From the NCBI GenBank assembly GCA_004431415.1, contig QPMI01000192.1, positions 108,873 to 172,872 of the forward strand: a stretch of DNA of 64,000 bases, given 5' to 3'. Positions 48,354 through 59,727 of the stretch are shown here, piece after piece (positions within the stretch are counted from its first letter, which is position 1; every line of letters begins with the position of its first letter). Made by a program: the position numbers and the translations under genes. The stretch comes from Cyanophora paradoxa (lineage: Eukaryota; Glaucocystophyceae; Cyanophorales; Cyanophoraceae). The notes beneath the pieces were generated by a model. It was not told the origin of the DNA. It was given only the letters and a program-made list of their open reading frames with translations, and made no database searches.

Positions 48354-51300
48354 TTAATTAAAAGGAACAGAATTAATACCATCTGGTAAGATGTATCTCT
48401 TTGCATCAAAGCAGTTTAGGGCAACCCTTCTACTCACAGTATCTATTATTGTGTGATCTGCCCTTCTCTTCTGCTTTGCAGTCACAGTCTTGCTGATACC
48501 TGCAAATAAACACTCCTTAAAATCATTGAATTGGAGTTCCTCAGTAGAAGTCCCAGAGAGCTTACTTCTCTCAATCTCAGCAGTTCTGAAACTGTAAACT
48601 TTGGCTCTCAGACCTACATACTCCAGGATTGCAGAACCTGGCATCTCATTTTTGTATTTACCTGGGGTCATTCTTGAATCACCTCCAAGGTCCAATGCAT
48701 AAGAGATATTCCCCAGGTCCTTTTGGAGGGTCTGAGATTCAATATATAGACAAAAGGAATCAGTATCATGGAACAGTAATTTGGCTTTGGACCATTGGGA
48801 CCTCACAGTATCATAGAAGAACTGGTAATTATGCAGTTTGGCTGCATCCAAAACATAAGCCCCAATAGCAACAGGCTTATCTAGCTTCACATGCTTTGTG
48901 TAAAACTCAAAGGCAACAGCTCTTTCGTTTATGGGGCTTGTAGATTTCACCAAAGGAGAGGCTGCATATTTCATAAATAGCTTCTCAGTATTTGCAATCT
49001 TTACCACAGATCTACCTCTGCAAGATTCAATGCATTTCCCATAGATTGAATTATTCATGAGCTTGTAGAAATCAGCCTCGAATTTATTCACTGCTTTCCT
49101 TCTCATGTCAGTATTCAGCTCAATATAGGGTTTCATTACAGGAGCCACAGTAAATGATAGGACCCTGTGAACTTTCTTTAATTTCACCCCTTTGTCCAAC
49201 AGATATTGCAGAAGAGGCTCAGAAATCACATAGTTTGTCACAGAACCAAAGGTTGCAGTTAGCTTAGGGGTCTTATCAAGCTCTTCTCCTGAAAGATCTA
49301 ATAGGCTCTTTTGATATTGTGATAATTCGGCATAATCTATTATTTTCTTGTTAATAATTAGGGGAAATCACTGTGATCTAGAAACAGCCTAATTGGGTAA
49401 TCCAGATCAACTTCTAGGAAACTGGATCTGTTATCTTGTGGGTTGAATTCGGTCTCCCATCTAAAATCACCAACTGGAATTGGCTGACTCAAACAGTAGC
49501 CATACAAGTTGTTAGCATCAAACAGCATAATGTGGGAGTTTTCACCATCAGCCTCAGCATACCTACAAGGCATTGTTGCAAAGCCACCCCTGATTCCCCT
49601 CTCAACAAATTCGTATTGCTCTACATCACTTATAAGCTCTATTTTTGCCTTGGTGGTCCTTAACATAGCATCCCAAGATAACCCAGGGGCAGATACATAA
49701 TGAACTGGGTCAAGTCCATATACTGAGTGTGAAAGCCTTCTAAAAGCCTGGAATTTGTCCATTAACTCATCTACATCAGCAGCCCCAAAGTCCATGAAAT
49801 TACTTGCATCAATGAACTTGTAAAGTCCCCATTGCAAGGAAAGGTATTGGTCAAAGTTTTTTGAAAGGATTTCGATTCGCTTTTTATCTCCCAAGCCTGC
49901 TATTTTTCTGAAAATGAATGTCCCACAGTCATCCATTTTGTCAACAACCACTGCTACTTTTGTTTGCTTTGAGATTCTCCTATGTAGATTGCAGTTTCTG
50001 CATGCAGGAGCAATATAATGACCTGTGTGGTGATCATGATCCCTGCATTTGAAGTTTTCTTTAGTGAACCTCTCACTGCAAAGGTAACAGTGTTTGGTAG
50101 CTCTGTAAATTGCTTTCTGCTCATCTGTGAGTTCATTCATGGGAATATTGGTGAACAGGAAATCGATTAGTTCTCTTGCTTTGGACTCCAAGCATTCAAA
50201 CAGACCTCCCATTGGATCCTGACCCTCAAATCGAAAATCTTGAACATCTGCCCCAGTGACTACTCTCAGGTTGACTGCTGAGACTTCCCTTTTGGATTTC
50301 GATGCATCAATGGGGATGCTTCTATGTTCAATCTTGCAGTAAACCACAACAGGAAGCCACACAGTTTTCCTGAGGTTTTTCAGTCCAAACTCTATGGTGG
50401 TCTCAGGTTTAGGGGTGATTCCCTTTGAGAGTCTCCAATCAATGCATCTGTTTGAGTCCACATGAGCAGTGAGTTTAGCCTCAGACCTGAATCGAGATAA
50501 GCATGTATCACAGTAGTGTAACTTTTGATCATTGTATGTTTCATGGTTTACTTTCAATAATCTTGAAAGGGACATGATTGTAATATAATGACCATTCCCT
50601 TCATCATCAAATATCAGCATGAGATTAACCTTATGCTTTCTGCCTGGGTTACTGGATTGATGCAGGGATAAATAACCTCTCCATCGATTCCAAATATATT
50701 AATGCTAATGCCTGCATTTTGAGCCTCGAATTTATCAATAATCTCAGCATCACAGGCAACAGGGAATGGATGTTATCGAAATTCAGAGCCAGCGGATTAT
50801 AAGCGATTGCTGAGTATTTCCATTTGCGATATTGTGAAAGCTCATTCCTCTTATGGGAGTTTATCGCTTTTCTGTGAATATATGCCAAAATTGCATTTTC
50901 GAAGCAGGAATCATCAATATTTCGAATATTCACTGTGGCTCTCTTCCTAGCAATCCACTCTGGGGTTTGTAGAAAGCATCCACCAGTTGGAGCATAACTC
51001 ATAATAGCCACTCTGAGTATTTCGATTCTTTCCAAACGATAGCTATCAACCACATTCATCTGCTCCTGACACATTTGGGCTGCTTTATTCAGCTCAGTTC
51101 GAATATTTCTCGACCTGGTTAATACAAAATAATCACTGTAAATGTATTTCGATATCCAAACCTGCGGATTGCTGACTTTTACGAACTTGCAGATAAAAGA
51201 CAAGCGAACCTTGATTGCCCTGAATTGATCTAAACCCTGCTTTAATCGATTAGGAAGGGATGTAGCAATTCTGTCCAGGAATTCAATCACATCTACAACA

Positions 51301-51596
51301 ACTTCCCTTCTGGCTCTGTAAGTGAGCCAGCGATATAATTCATTCATGGCTGTTCCATCTTCTGCCTCAGGTTCTATTTGCCTTAGGCGATCCAGTTCAT
51401 CCAAGGTTTCAATTTTATCATATAGGTTATTTGCTTTTCTGGTCAATCTGGCTAAAGTGGGTCTACCCTTTGCAATTAAATCTATTTCCCGGTCATATTC
51501 AGCCTCTGTTATTTCATGGGCTGCATAAAGTGTTCCCAGCAATCCCATGAGTTCCCATTTCTTCTCCCTTATGAGTTTGTTGGTAATTCGGGGCAT
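48354..51596 (-). pseudogene. Polinton-type protein-primed DNA polymerase B, in three frame segments
   Basis: The segments are 50649-51596 (315 aa), 49358-50620 (420 aa) and 48354-49241 (295 aa). The middle one holds a treble-clef insert (CYLCSERF ... CRDHDHHTGHYIAPACRNCN), typical of Polinton PolB. It also has the stretch YGLDPVHYVSAPGLSWDAML and motif A (LFDANNLYGYCLSQP). The last has motif B (NNSIYGK) and motif C (FHDTDSF). Frames join without gaps: one change at about 49363 inside TTCCCCTAA, which fits a missing C, and one at about 50640-50655. The total of about 1,080 codons is normal for the family. The exonuclease region looks shortened and degenerate. The N-terminal 60 residues resemble those of the PLV-A polymerase. 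A fully working gene is possible if the frame changes are sequence errors. Confidence 0.88.
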
Positions 51597-51655
51597 TATT
51601 CCTAACTTGTTCCTATTCTAAGGGGATATTTTATTTTAGAGCATTTTAAACGCAA

Positions 51656-51845
51656 GTGGACTAAGTGGGTGGAGTTGAGGCACTTTTTATTTCTTTTTAG
51701 GGCAGAGTCCTCTTTCAGAATCTGTGAAAAAATGAGTCAACTCCCCCCACTTAGTCAACCTAATCGATAAATAAACCATAAATAAAAGACTGTTTGGGTC
51801 TTTTATGATAAATTTGAGTCAACCATGAGTCCACTTTTGAGTAAA
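51656..51845. repeat. GTTGACTAAGTGG inverted-repeat cassette, copy 2
   Basis: Between the PolB start and the helicase end lies GGACTAAGTGGGTGGAGTTG (from 51658), matched in reverse by GAGTCAACTCCCCCCACTTAG (from 51734). A tail GAGTCAACCATGAGTCCACT follows. It parallels 45845-46030. Confidence 0.7.
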
Positions 51846-51846
51846 C

Positions 51847-54440
51847 CTAAACTTCAACATCAGAGTCATAATCTGATGCATCAGGATCAGCAGCAGGTAG
51901 GTCCTGTTTCATCCTTGGATTAGCTTCTTCCTCAATAGTCTCATCATCTACAAGCTTCATCTTTCTGAATTCCTCAAATACTTGTGGGAATAGGAAATGA
52001 TAGTATTGTTTGCCATTTGTAGTTTTCACTTGGATATATGTAACACTTCTCATTTCAGTATAATATCGGCGACTATTATAATCGTTTTTATATTTATTGC
52101 TGGTAATAAACTCCTGGAACCACTTCCAGGTTTCCACAAGGCTACCAGACTTGCATTTATTCTCGGAAATTAAGCCTCGATCCACAAGCCACTTAGTGAA
52201 CATAAGAATGATTGGAGCGCACACCTGTTGGGCTAAATAGTATTTATTTGTAAGGGGTCTATCAGCAATCCAGTTCACATCCTCACAGTCAACTTTGGTT
52301 CTCAAATAGTGGGCAATGTTTCGAATATTGCAGTGATCATTTAGCCATTTTACAAGTGGAAGGAAGTATGACCTATCCTTTGCGAATTTCTTACTAACTT
52401 CAACAACCACAAATCGCCTATCTCCAGCTTCAATTTTCACTGGAATGTTGTTATTGCTGGTGAATATAATCCTGGCAAAGTTGCTTTTTGTGTATGAATC
52501 TATCCCTTTGTGTTCAATTACAATCTTATCAGAAGTTATGAGATCTTTGAGCATATCATTATTTTCGAATGTGTCCTTGCCTGAGGCTTCATTCACAACA
52601 ATCAAGATCTTATCCTCTCTATTGTGGGCAAATCGACCAAACAGATCCTCTTTTGGCTTTCCAGTTGCATAACTTAGGGCATCTCCAAGTATCTTCTTTG
52701 GAAAGTATCAACCAACACATTTTTACCAGTTCCCTGCTCACCAATGAAGATTAAGGATACTCCATTGAGTTCCCCAGGCTTTTGCAGCATGTGGGCAAAC
52801 CATTTCAACAGATATTCATAGGTATTTTGATCCTCACCAGACATTAAGAACAAGTGATCTAGGAAAGGCTTAATCATCTCAGCAGTTACATCCTCTGGAG
52901 CATTTTCGAATTGCTGATGGTCGACCTTCATTCCTGGATAGAGATTAAATACAGACTTGCATTTTGCACTGAGAGTAGCAGGAGGGGGAAGGAAATCCAT
53001 GTAAGTTGATCTTGTGGCTGTTGGATCCACAATCCATTTCCTAAATGATTGCTCCCATTTCTCTTTCTCATTATCTGTTCCCTCATTGACAATCACCTTA
53101 TGCATCAAATGGGGGAAATGCTTTGTAGAGAGCTTCCCAATATCTTTGGGCATCCAGCAAAGTAGTTGTTCATCCCAGAGCATCACACAACCAACATTTT
53201 CAACATGATGCATTCGAGCATTGAAATACCTCTTATGCACATTGTAATGTTCAGCCAAAGGAGGGATACTTGCAGTCTTGTAATCGATTTCATCTGTGTC
53301 CTCTGGTAGGAATGCATACTTTTTGGGGAAGAGTTCCTTGAAAAGCTCATTGTTATCTTTGCTCAACCAATAAACCAAGGATTTGAAGGTCAACACTTTG
53401 CCAGGCTCAGCCTTCTTCTTGCTTCTGCGAAGCTGTGTAAACTTCTCCTGGCATTCATCATAATCATACTTGTCACTCTGTTCTGAGAATTGGTGGAAGA
53501 GTTCAGCTTGCATTTTAGGGGTGAACTTGTTGTCTTCCCCAACATTGATGATGACCAGTCCAACATCAATCCAAGTCTTATACTCATTAGCTCTCTCACC
53601 ATTCAGACCCATTATAACACTTTGTAGCAGTTCGAAAGTAACAGGATTTTCGGGTTCAGTGTCTTTTTCAGCTTCTACCTTCTCAGTCTTCACTTTATCA
53701 CTTTTTGGCTCCTTTTTAACTGGTTTTGGCTCAGGGCTATAATTTGCGAATGCAGAAATATTCGATTCATCCACAAGTTTAGTAGAAGCTGAGAAGAAAG
53801 ATACAAAGAAGTCCTCATTTCGCATTAACACTTTGTCACAGTCAACGAATTTCTTAAAGCAAACGTTTTTATCAACATCTTTCTTTGATTTATTTTGAGC
53901 ATCCAGAGTCTCACCTTTGCAGCAATTGAGGCAGATAAGGTTCTGTGTGGAGCTGTAAACTCCACTGTCATAATCCTCATTTTTCACCAATCCCATAGCT
54001 TTGAAAAGCTTGGGGATATCTTCATGTTTGCATGCAAGCGATTTAATGATAAAGTGGGCTGAGATCTTGAACTTGGTGACATCCTCCTTGATCAAATAAA
54101 CCCTTCTATGGCGAACTGCAACAGCAATATCGTTAATCGAAGTGGTCCCAGATCGCTTCCATAGCTTATCTCTCATCTCTCTTACAACAGTTTCCGCCTC
54201 AGCATAGTTTTCAGCAATGTTCTCCTTCAAATCAGCGAATTTATCCAGGTCCAGGTAAACTCTGGTGACTTGTTCAGGCTGAATGCATTCAGCCCAGGTC
54301 TTAACCTTGCTATTATCAATGGCTTCAAGGGCATCTTCGGCAGAATCAAATACATGGGTGACCTTGTTGCGATCACCAATGAGAGTACTAAGGAATGTAG
54401 CATTTTCAACAGGTGTGGCGAATTTCTCGATTTTGTTCAT
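51847..54440 (-). pseudogene. Primase-SF3 helicase (D5-like), split by one frame change
   Basis: The N-terminal segment (52674-54440, 588 aa) has an archaeo-eukaryotic-primase-like region with RVYLDLDK and FKISAHFIIK. A PriCT-like middle follows (GERANEYKTWIDVGLVIINV), then Walker A of superfamily 3 (IFIGEQGTGKN) near its end. The second segment (51847-52605, 252 aa) continues with the Walker B region (ILIVVNEASGKD) and sensor (FARIIFTSNNNIP). The sequence between 52605 and 52680 is open in the second frame (DALSYATGKPKEDLFGRFAH), so a single base near 52681 separates them. Such proteins prime and unwind DNA at viral origins. PLV-A has no counterpart and instead has the SF1 helicase. Confidence 0.88.
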
Positions 54441-54465
54441 ATTCGATTTTGGGGACTTCTACCTT

Positions 54466-54486
54466 TAACGAAGAAAATAATTTCGG
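54466..54486 (-). promoter_or_regulatory. Shared PLV promoter-like motif upstream of the primase-helicase
   Basis: The minus strand reads CCGAAATTATTTTCTTCGTT, nearly the PLV-A motif, about 25 bases before the ATG. Confidence 0.6.
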
Positions 54487-54657
54487 AAGGAGGAATTGTC
54501 TTTTATATATATCCTATTATTTGCCAAGTCCTTAAGTAGTTTTGGGTCGGGATACTGTCTCGATAAATAGATACAGTTTTAAAAAAGAGGGAAGAAAGCT
54601 GTCATTTTTTTGCCTCCGATCAAATCGATTTCTACAAAATTTGTTTCGATCGAGAAT

Positions 54658-54984
54658 TTATTCTTCGATATATTTCCGAGGTCTTCCAACCGGTTTATGC
54701 TCTTTGGGTGTCTTGGGTTGTTCATCTTTCTTCTTGTGGTAATATTCCAGCGCTTTTGCCTTTTTCTGTTCGCGATATTCTTCATTTTCCCTGTATTTCC
54801 TCTGGTGTCTGAGGGCAATCTTTTTCAGTTCTTCTGGTGTGTGAACTGTAGCGGCTCCTTGGGATAATCGTTCCTCCTTCTTTTTATGATAGGCTTCGCG
54901 TTTTCTTTGGGCATCTTGCTCCCTTTTCAGTCTCAGCTTCTCTGCTTTTTCATCATCTGTGAGTATCTTGCGGATATTCGGCAT
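54658..54984 (-). CDS. Basic AT-hook protein, homologue of PLV-A 15280-15693
   Basis: The 108-residue protein has DDEKAEKLRLKREQDAQRKR, then HTPEELKKIALRHQRKYREN, then the terminal AT-hook PVGRPRKY. It matches the PLV-A protein along its length but lacks that protein's N-terminal hook. AAATTATTTTC lies upstream (about 55005-55017). Confidence 0.75.
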   Translation of the reverse strand: MPNIRKILTDDEKAEKLRLKREQDAQRKREAYHKKKEERLSQGAATVHTPEELKKIALRHQRKYRENEEYREQKKAKALEYYHKKKDEQPKTPKEHKPVGRPRKYIEE

Positions 54985-55136
54985 TTCTCTTTAATAGTAG
55001 ATACGAAAATAATTTTTCCTCAATACAACCTATCTACTTTTTCCTTAAGTCATTTTTTGTTGCGAACACCAGTTCCTGTCTGTAAACTTTTATAGCTGCC
55101 TCAGTAGCATACTGAGACCGCTTTTTCTCAATTATC

Positions 55137-55382
55137 TTATAGACCTGGGGGTCCATTGCTACTTTCAGTTGGCAAATAATATTTAATCGGTCTTCCTCTG
55201 GGTCTCTGCTCCTCTTTTTGGGCTTTTCTGCGATAATAGGATGCCAGGGCTTGCTGCTTTTTATACTCTCTATATTCTGGGTCCTCTCTATATCGTTTCT
55301 GCATTGCTAGAATGTGTCTAATGGAACCCTCAGTAACAGGTTCATCACTGGTAAACTCGATTAAACTAATAGTATCCTCCAT
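55137..55382 (-). CDS. Short AT-hook protein, second copy
   Basis: The 81-residue protein has RHILAMQKRYREDPEYREYK, then a charged helix and RPRGRPIKY. It is evidently a diverged duplicate of the neighbouring AT-hook gene. Its start overlaps the end of the SGCC gene by 17 bases. Confidence 0.65.
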   Translation of the reverse strand: MEDTISLIEFTSDEPVTEGSIRHILAMQKRYREDPEYREYKKQQALASYYRRKAQKEEQRPRGRPIKYYLPTESSNGPPGL

Positions 55383-55647
55383 TTATATTCCCAGAGAAAA
55401 CGTTTTCTGCTGACAGAGAACTTCTCCTTGGATACTCCTGTTGCTCCTGTTGCTCATATGTATACTCTGTGGGGTCTGCTGGCATTGACTCCACAGAAAC
55501 TGTAGACCTCCTTCTCTCTCTTGCTTCTGAGGCATTATCCTCATTATCTGACATCTCAAACTCCACTGTTGTCTCACAACATCCACTGTGGCAATTGCTC
55601 ACCACATGCAGACTGAACATCTCGAAGAACTTTCGTATTATGTCCAT
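55366..55647 (-). CDS. SGCC-motif protein of PLV-B
   Basis: It starts at MDIIRKFFEMFSLHVVSNC, which gives exactly the same distance to the C-x-SGCC-x-TTVE motif as in PLV-A 15818-16231. A further 20 codons upstream are open but overlap the coiled-coil gene. The rest is acidic, then Gln- and Tyr-rich. Function unknown. Confidence 0.65.
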   Translation of the reverse strand: MDIIRKFFEMFSLHVVSNCHSGCCETTVEFEMSDNEDNASEARERRRSTVSVESMPADPTEYTYEQQEQQEYPRRSSLSAENVFSGNINGGYY

Positions 55648-55669
55648 ATCTCTAATAAAACAGAGAAAA

Positions 55670-56404
55670 TTAAAGCCAAACTCGTCTTTTATATACTGTT
55701 GGGGCAACTCCCTTTTCTACTTCAGCTTTGGTGGCACCAGGTTCAATGGTTCCCTTTTGGGTTTTTGTTTTCATTTCATCTACTGCCTGCTCATCGATTT
55801 GGTTCTCTTTCTTAGCAATAAACTGTTTATCTGGGACACCAGTAATACCCATTTTATAAACTTCCTTTCGAAGCATCTCCTTTAGCTTGGCTCTCTCTTT
55901 CTTCTCAGTAACATACTGCTCCAAGGCACTTGATTTGGCTTCCAGATCTTTGAGTTTAGCAGTCATCTCATCCCATTGAGCCTTGGGAATTCGATGAACA
56001 TTCTGAGTGGGAGCAGTCTTGTATGTGACTTCACCAGCCATAGACTGAATTACCTTGTCTGATTCCTTACTAAGACCTTCACCTTTGCGAGTCAGTGAAA
56101 GATCTTGCAAGCCTAAACCTTTATCATCAGCAGCACCAATAATTCGCCTGGCACCCTCAGCAACAGACTTCATCTTTGAGGCTTCTGGTGAGATGTTGAG
56201 TTGGTCAGCAGTTGAACTTTGTGGGGCTTTGTCATCGACTGATTCCTCATAGGCAGCATTTAGGGGGTCTTCTTGGGGTTGTGAGGGTTTGATTTCGTTC
56301 ATACCATTGAATTTCATGGGTTCAGTGTTAATAGATCCATTGTTTCCACCACCTGAATAGCCAACAGCCCCAGCTGGGATCCCTATCTTTCGTTTGGGAG
56401 GCAT
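55670..56404 (-). CDS. Coiled-coil protein of PLV-B (scaffold or core candidate)
   Basis: The 244-residue counterpart of PLV-A 17466-18149 shares its helix (WDEMTAKLKDLEAKSSALEQ then ERAKLKEMLRKEVYKMG) and its place after the ATPase. The N-terminus is Gly/Asn-rich (KIGIPAGAVGYSGGGNNGS). Confidence 0.7.
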   Translation of the reverse strand: MPPKRKIGIPAGAVGYSGGGNNGSINTEPMKFNGMNEIKPSQPQEDPLNAAYEESVDDKAPQSSTADQLNISPEASKMKSVAEGARRIIGAADDKGLGLQDLSLTRKGEGLSKESDKVIQSMAGEVTYKTAPTQNVHRIPKAQWDEMTAKLKDLEAKSSALEQYVTEKKERAKLKEMLRKEVYKMGITGVPDKQFIAKKENQIDEQAVDEMKTKTQKGTIEPGATKAEVEKGVAPTVYKRRVWL

Positions 56405-56432
56405 TGTATCTTTATTAGAATGAGAGATAATT

Positions 56433-57215
56433 TTATAAACCGCGTTTATATCGCATCAATTTATTGCTATGGACTTGGCTCTTCACTTCTTTGGGGGCTT
56501 CCTCTTTCTCTGGGGGTTTCAGCTCATCTTCTTTCTTTTTGGGCTTCCTGTGGAAGCGAGGGAATGGGAAATCTTTCACAAGGTCCGCTTTATCTACAAA
56601 GTATTTAACTGAGTAGCCAGCAGAGGACCAAACGATATACTGATAGGAGTGAACATACTCTTCAAACATCTTGTAGAAATCCTCTTTATTTCGCATTATA
56701 TTGTATTCTTCCTCTATGGCTTCAAGTTCTTTGCGATTAGCAGCACTCAGGAAAACAGCATAATCAGAATTAACTCGAATAGTGGAAGACACTTTTCTGA
56801 GTTTCTGTGTAATGCAGATAATGGATATTTTCGAATGGCGACCTCTGGAATACAAGGATCCGATTATTTTATCCCTTGTGAGATCGACTATCTCATTATC
56901 AATTAAATCATCTAAAACAACACACATGTGGTTGACAGGTTCACCTTTTTCGATTTTCTCCTGCCTTTCATCCAAAAGCTTTGAAATGTAACCAGCATCC
57001 CATTTACCAAGTTCTACTGTTGCAACCTCTCTCCAGAAACGATTAAAGCTGGTCCCACTCACAACTAGGACAACATCAATAACTTTGGCATCATGTAATT
57101 GCTTTAACCAATACTTTACACATTCGCTTTTTCCCGTACAACTTTTGCCTATAAAAATGGCTCTGAAAACACCTTTTATCATTTCAGAAACATTAAACTC
57201 TTCTAAATCTTGCAT
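56433..57215 (-). CDS. FtsK/A32-type packaging ATPase of PLV-B
   Basis: The 260-residue protein is uninterrupted. Walker A (IGKSCTGKS) is at about 22-30 and Walker B (MCVVLDDLI) at about 96-104, followed by SRGRHSKISIICITQKLRKV. A charged C-terminal tail (KPKKKEDELKPPEKEEAPKE) resembles that of PLV-A. Confidence 0.92.
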   Translation of the reverse strand: MQDLEEFNVSEMIKGVFRAIFIGKSCTGKSECVKYWLKQLHDAKVIDVVLVVSGTSFNRFWREVATVELGKWDAGYISKLLDERQEKIEKGEPVNHMCVVLDDLIDNEIVDLTRDKIIGSLYSRGRHSKISIICITQKLRKVSSTIRVNSDYAVFLSAANRKELEAIEEEYNIMRNKEDFYKMFEEYVHSYQYIVWSSAGYSVKYFVDKADLVKDFPFPRFHRKPKKKEDELKPPEKEEAPKEVKSQVHSNKLMRYKRGL

Positions 57216-57274
57216 TGTTGTAGATCTTCCTAAATAAAGACAGATAAAAATAATGCAGGGAGACTGAATATGGT

Positions 57275-58636
57275 CTATAAATTGATTCTACGAACCCCTG
57301 AACCGTCTATAATGAGGAAACTATGCATTAAAGCGCGAACTTGAACATTGATTGTCTTATCTGTGGGCATGTAGAGTGTGAGGAATGAAGATGAGGAATT
57401 TGTCAGGTCAACAAATCCACTTTGAGCAATATTTCGAATCGCCTTCTCTCCATCAATGCAGAAACTTAAACCTGAAAGGACATATTTATCTGCAACCTTG
57501 TCCATGTTAGAGCATTTGAAGGCATCAGCAATTAGCTCAGCACCTTTGAGTAGGGAAATTGGTCAGTGGCATAAAGTCGCTGTCCATTAATTTCAACAGT
57601 GAATGTGATGTCTTTGGAGTTGGCATAGGTCTTAAGAACACTGTGGGAGCCATTGGATTTGTCAACAGTTTCATAATCACGAACTGAAACAAGCAGAGCA
57701 TAGACAAGACCTGAGATTTGAGAGAGGTTAATTCGATTGGGCTGGGCATTGCCCTTGGCAGGGAAAGCAATGGCATCTACAAATCCAATATCAAGGAGGG
57801 AATAGCCATGCCAGTAGTCTTTACTTTTTCAATTACAGTAGCGAAAAGCTCATCAGAAACATTAATAGCATGCATGTAAAGGCGAGGAGAAGTAATTGAA
57901 ATAGCAGGGGTTGTTGCACCAAGACTGAAAGTGGTGATGTTTTGACCAACATGGGCAAGTGTAGCATTAGCAGTATCACCAAGACCATCATCTTCTGTCT
58001 TATCAGCAGCTGTCCCACCAACAACAGGGAGAGAGCGACCACCATAGGAGTTTCAACATAACCCTTTCCAGCATCCTTAAACCAAACAGTAACAACCATT
58101 TCACCAGATAAAGCACCAAGGGGAAGATAGTGATTTAGCCAAGGCACTGGGATTTCAACGAAAAATGAGCCACCAAGTCGGTTGGTTCCATGAGCAGGGA
58201 TACCATGAACCATGCCATTGAGCGTTTCTTTTTAGCTAGTTGATCTCCGAATAATAGACCAGGGGGAATGAGCAAGGAAATCAGAAGGGATGTGGTAGGT
58301 GTAAGATCCATAGGTAATTTCAAGTCGCTGAACTAAAGCACCAACTGGGCGAGTGTATCCATTGCGAACTAGATCTTCACCAGCAAAAGTGATTTCTGGT
58401 AGATCGAAAGCAAGTTCGAGTTTTCCACAGAAATTGTAGCGAGGTAGCTTGAAGGAAATGCGATTTCCTACATTATTCTCAAAAGTATTGCTGGGATTCA
58501 CAACAACTAGAACTGGCTTAGACTTGGATTCGAGACCAAGCATAAGGGAGTTATCCAGGAAAAAGGCTTTCGCCTCCTCTGGGGTTGTTAGGGCTTCTTT
58601 CAGCGAAAGTCTTTGAAGAGTGGAAGTGATATCCAT
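57275..58636 (-). pseudogene. Major capsid protein of PLV-B, broken by several frame changes
   Basis: The total span of 454 codons equals the family length (437 in PLV-A). Pieces in order are: 58636 down to about 58240 (MDITSTLQRLSLKEAL ... NRISFKLPRYNFCGKLELAF), about 58210-58060 (NRLGGSFFVEIPVPWLNHYL), fragments at 57540-57900, and 57275-57505 (DKTINVQVRALMHSFLIIDG, then SGVRRINL). Each break moves the frame without losing the aligned region, consistent with single missing bases. Confidence 0.8.
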
Positions 58637-58689
58637 GATTATCTCTTTTATTATACTGCAACATAAAAAATCTACCAATGATCCTTAAT

Positions 58690-59698
58690 TTATGCGAAGC
58701 TTGTAATTACTGGATAGGAAGGGTGAAGCTGTGACATTCGCATCTTAAAGTATTCATAAACTGGGTCTCCTGCTGGCTCATCACCATAGCGAATTTCAAA
58801 GGTCAGATGAACAGGTTGACCCTCAAAATCAATTGGTTCATTAATAGCATTTACAATATCAACCGAGAAAGTGGATAATCCAACCTTCTTATTATAGTAT
58901 TTGTAAAGTGGATGAGCCTCTGTCGAATTGTAAACTACATGCTCACCATAATCTTTGTCAGGGACCACTATTTTATGGAAGTAACCAGTCAGAAGACCAT
59001 CCCCACATTGCACCAGATCACCCAGCTCCTTTACTCTCACAAACAAAACACTGTCCCTGGTCTTCTCAGGCTCAAAAGAAGATATAATGCCATTCACTCG
59101 ACCACCAGTAAAGATTCCATCAGTGAGAGCATCATAGACCTGTGATTGGATTGGGGAGTTACCATATCTTCCAGGATCAAGACCCAGCAGTCTAGCTGAA
59201 CTCAACAGCTTTTGGATTGTTTGTTGGCTTGGGTTCACAGCTACTGAGAAAGCCAAGTAAAATGGTACTGCTGAGTGGAATATAATTCGTTTCAGTGATT
59301 CATCCCATTTGCAGCGAATGGATGGTTGGGGATTTCTGCCTTCGAATTTAGAGTTAATTACATTCACCAGTTGTTGGTGGCTTTGGATGGGGTGTTTCGA
59401 CTTATAATGAATTGTTTCCATTGTTCATAGTCAGCAGCTGGGCGAACTGTTGGAATTCCTGAGCTTCCAGCTCCAGGAGTTTGTTCAGAATAATAAATGC
59501 TAAATGCATTGTCAACTGTCACATCTCCAACTTTGGTTTCACCACTCACCATAGGGATGCTGTTATAAAATTCGGCTGATACCAGTCTCACAGCCCTCAC
59601 ATTCTCATAAGAACTTGGGAGTCTAGCCACAAAGCTTGATGTGGACCATCACCAGAGATTGTATTAAATGAGCTAACCTCGATGTAATCCACAGGCAT
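58690..59698 (-). pseudogene. Penton protein 1 of PLV-B, frame-shifted
   Basis: It starts at MPVDYIEVSSFNTISGDG (ATG at 59698). The frame changes near 59630 to the conserved ARLPSSYENVRAVRLVSAEF and again near 59390 to the C-terminal part (58690-59421, ending YPVITSFA). The 336-codon span matches PLV-A penton 1 (308 residues). Confidence 0.75.
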
Positions 59699-59727
59699 TC
59701 TTCTTTTATCTATATTTATATATTAAA

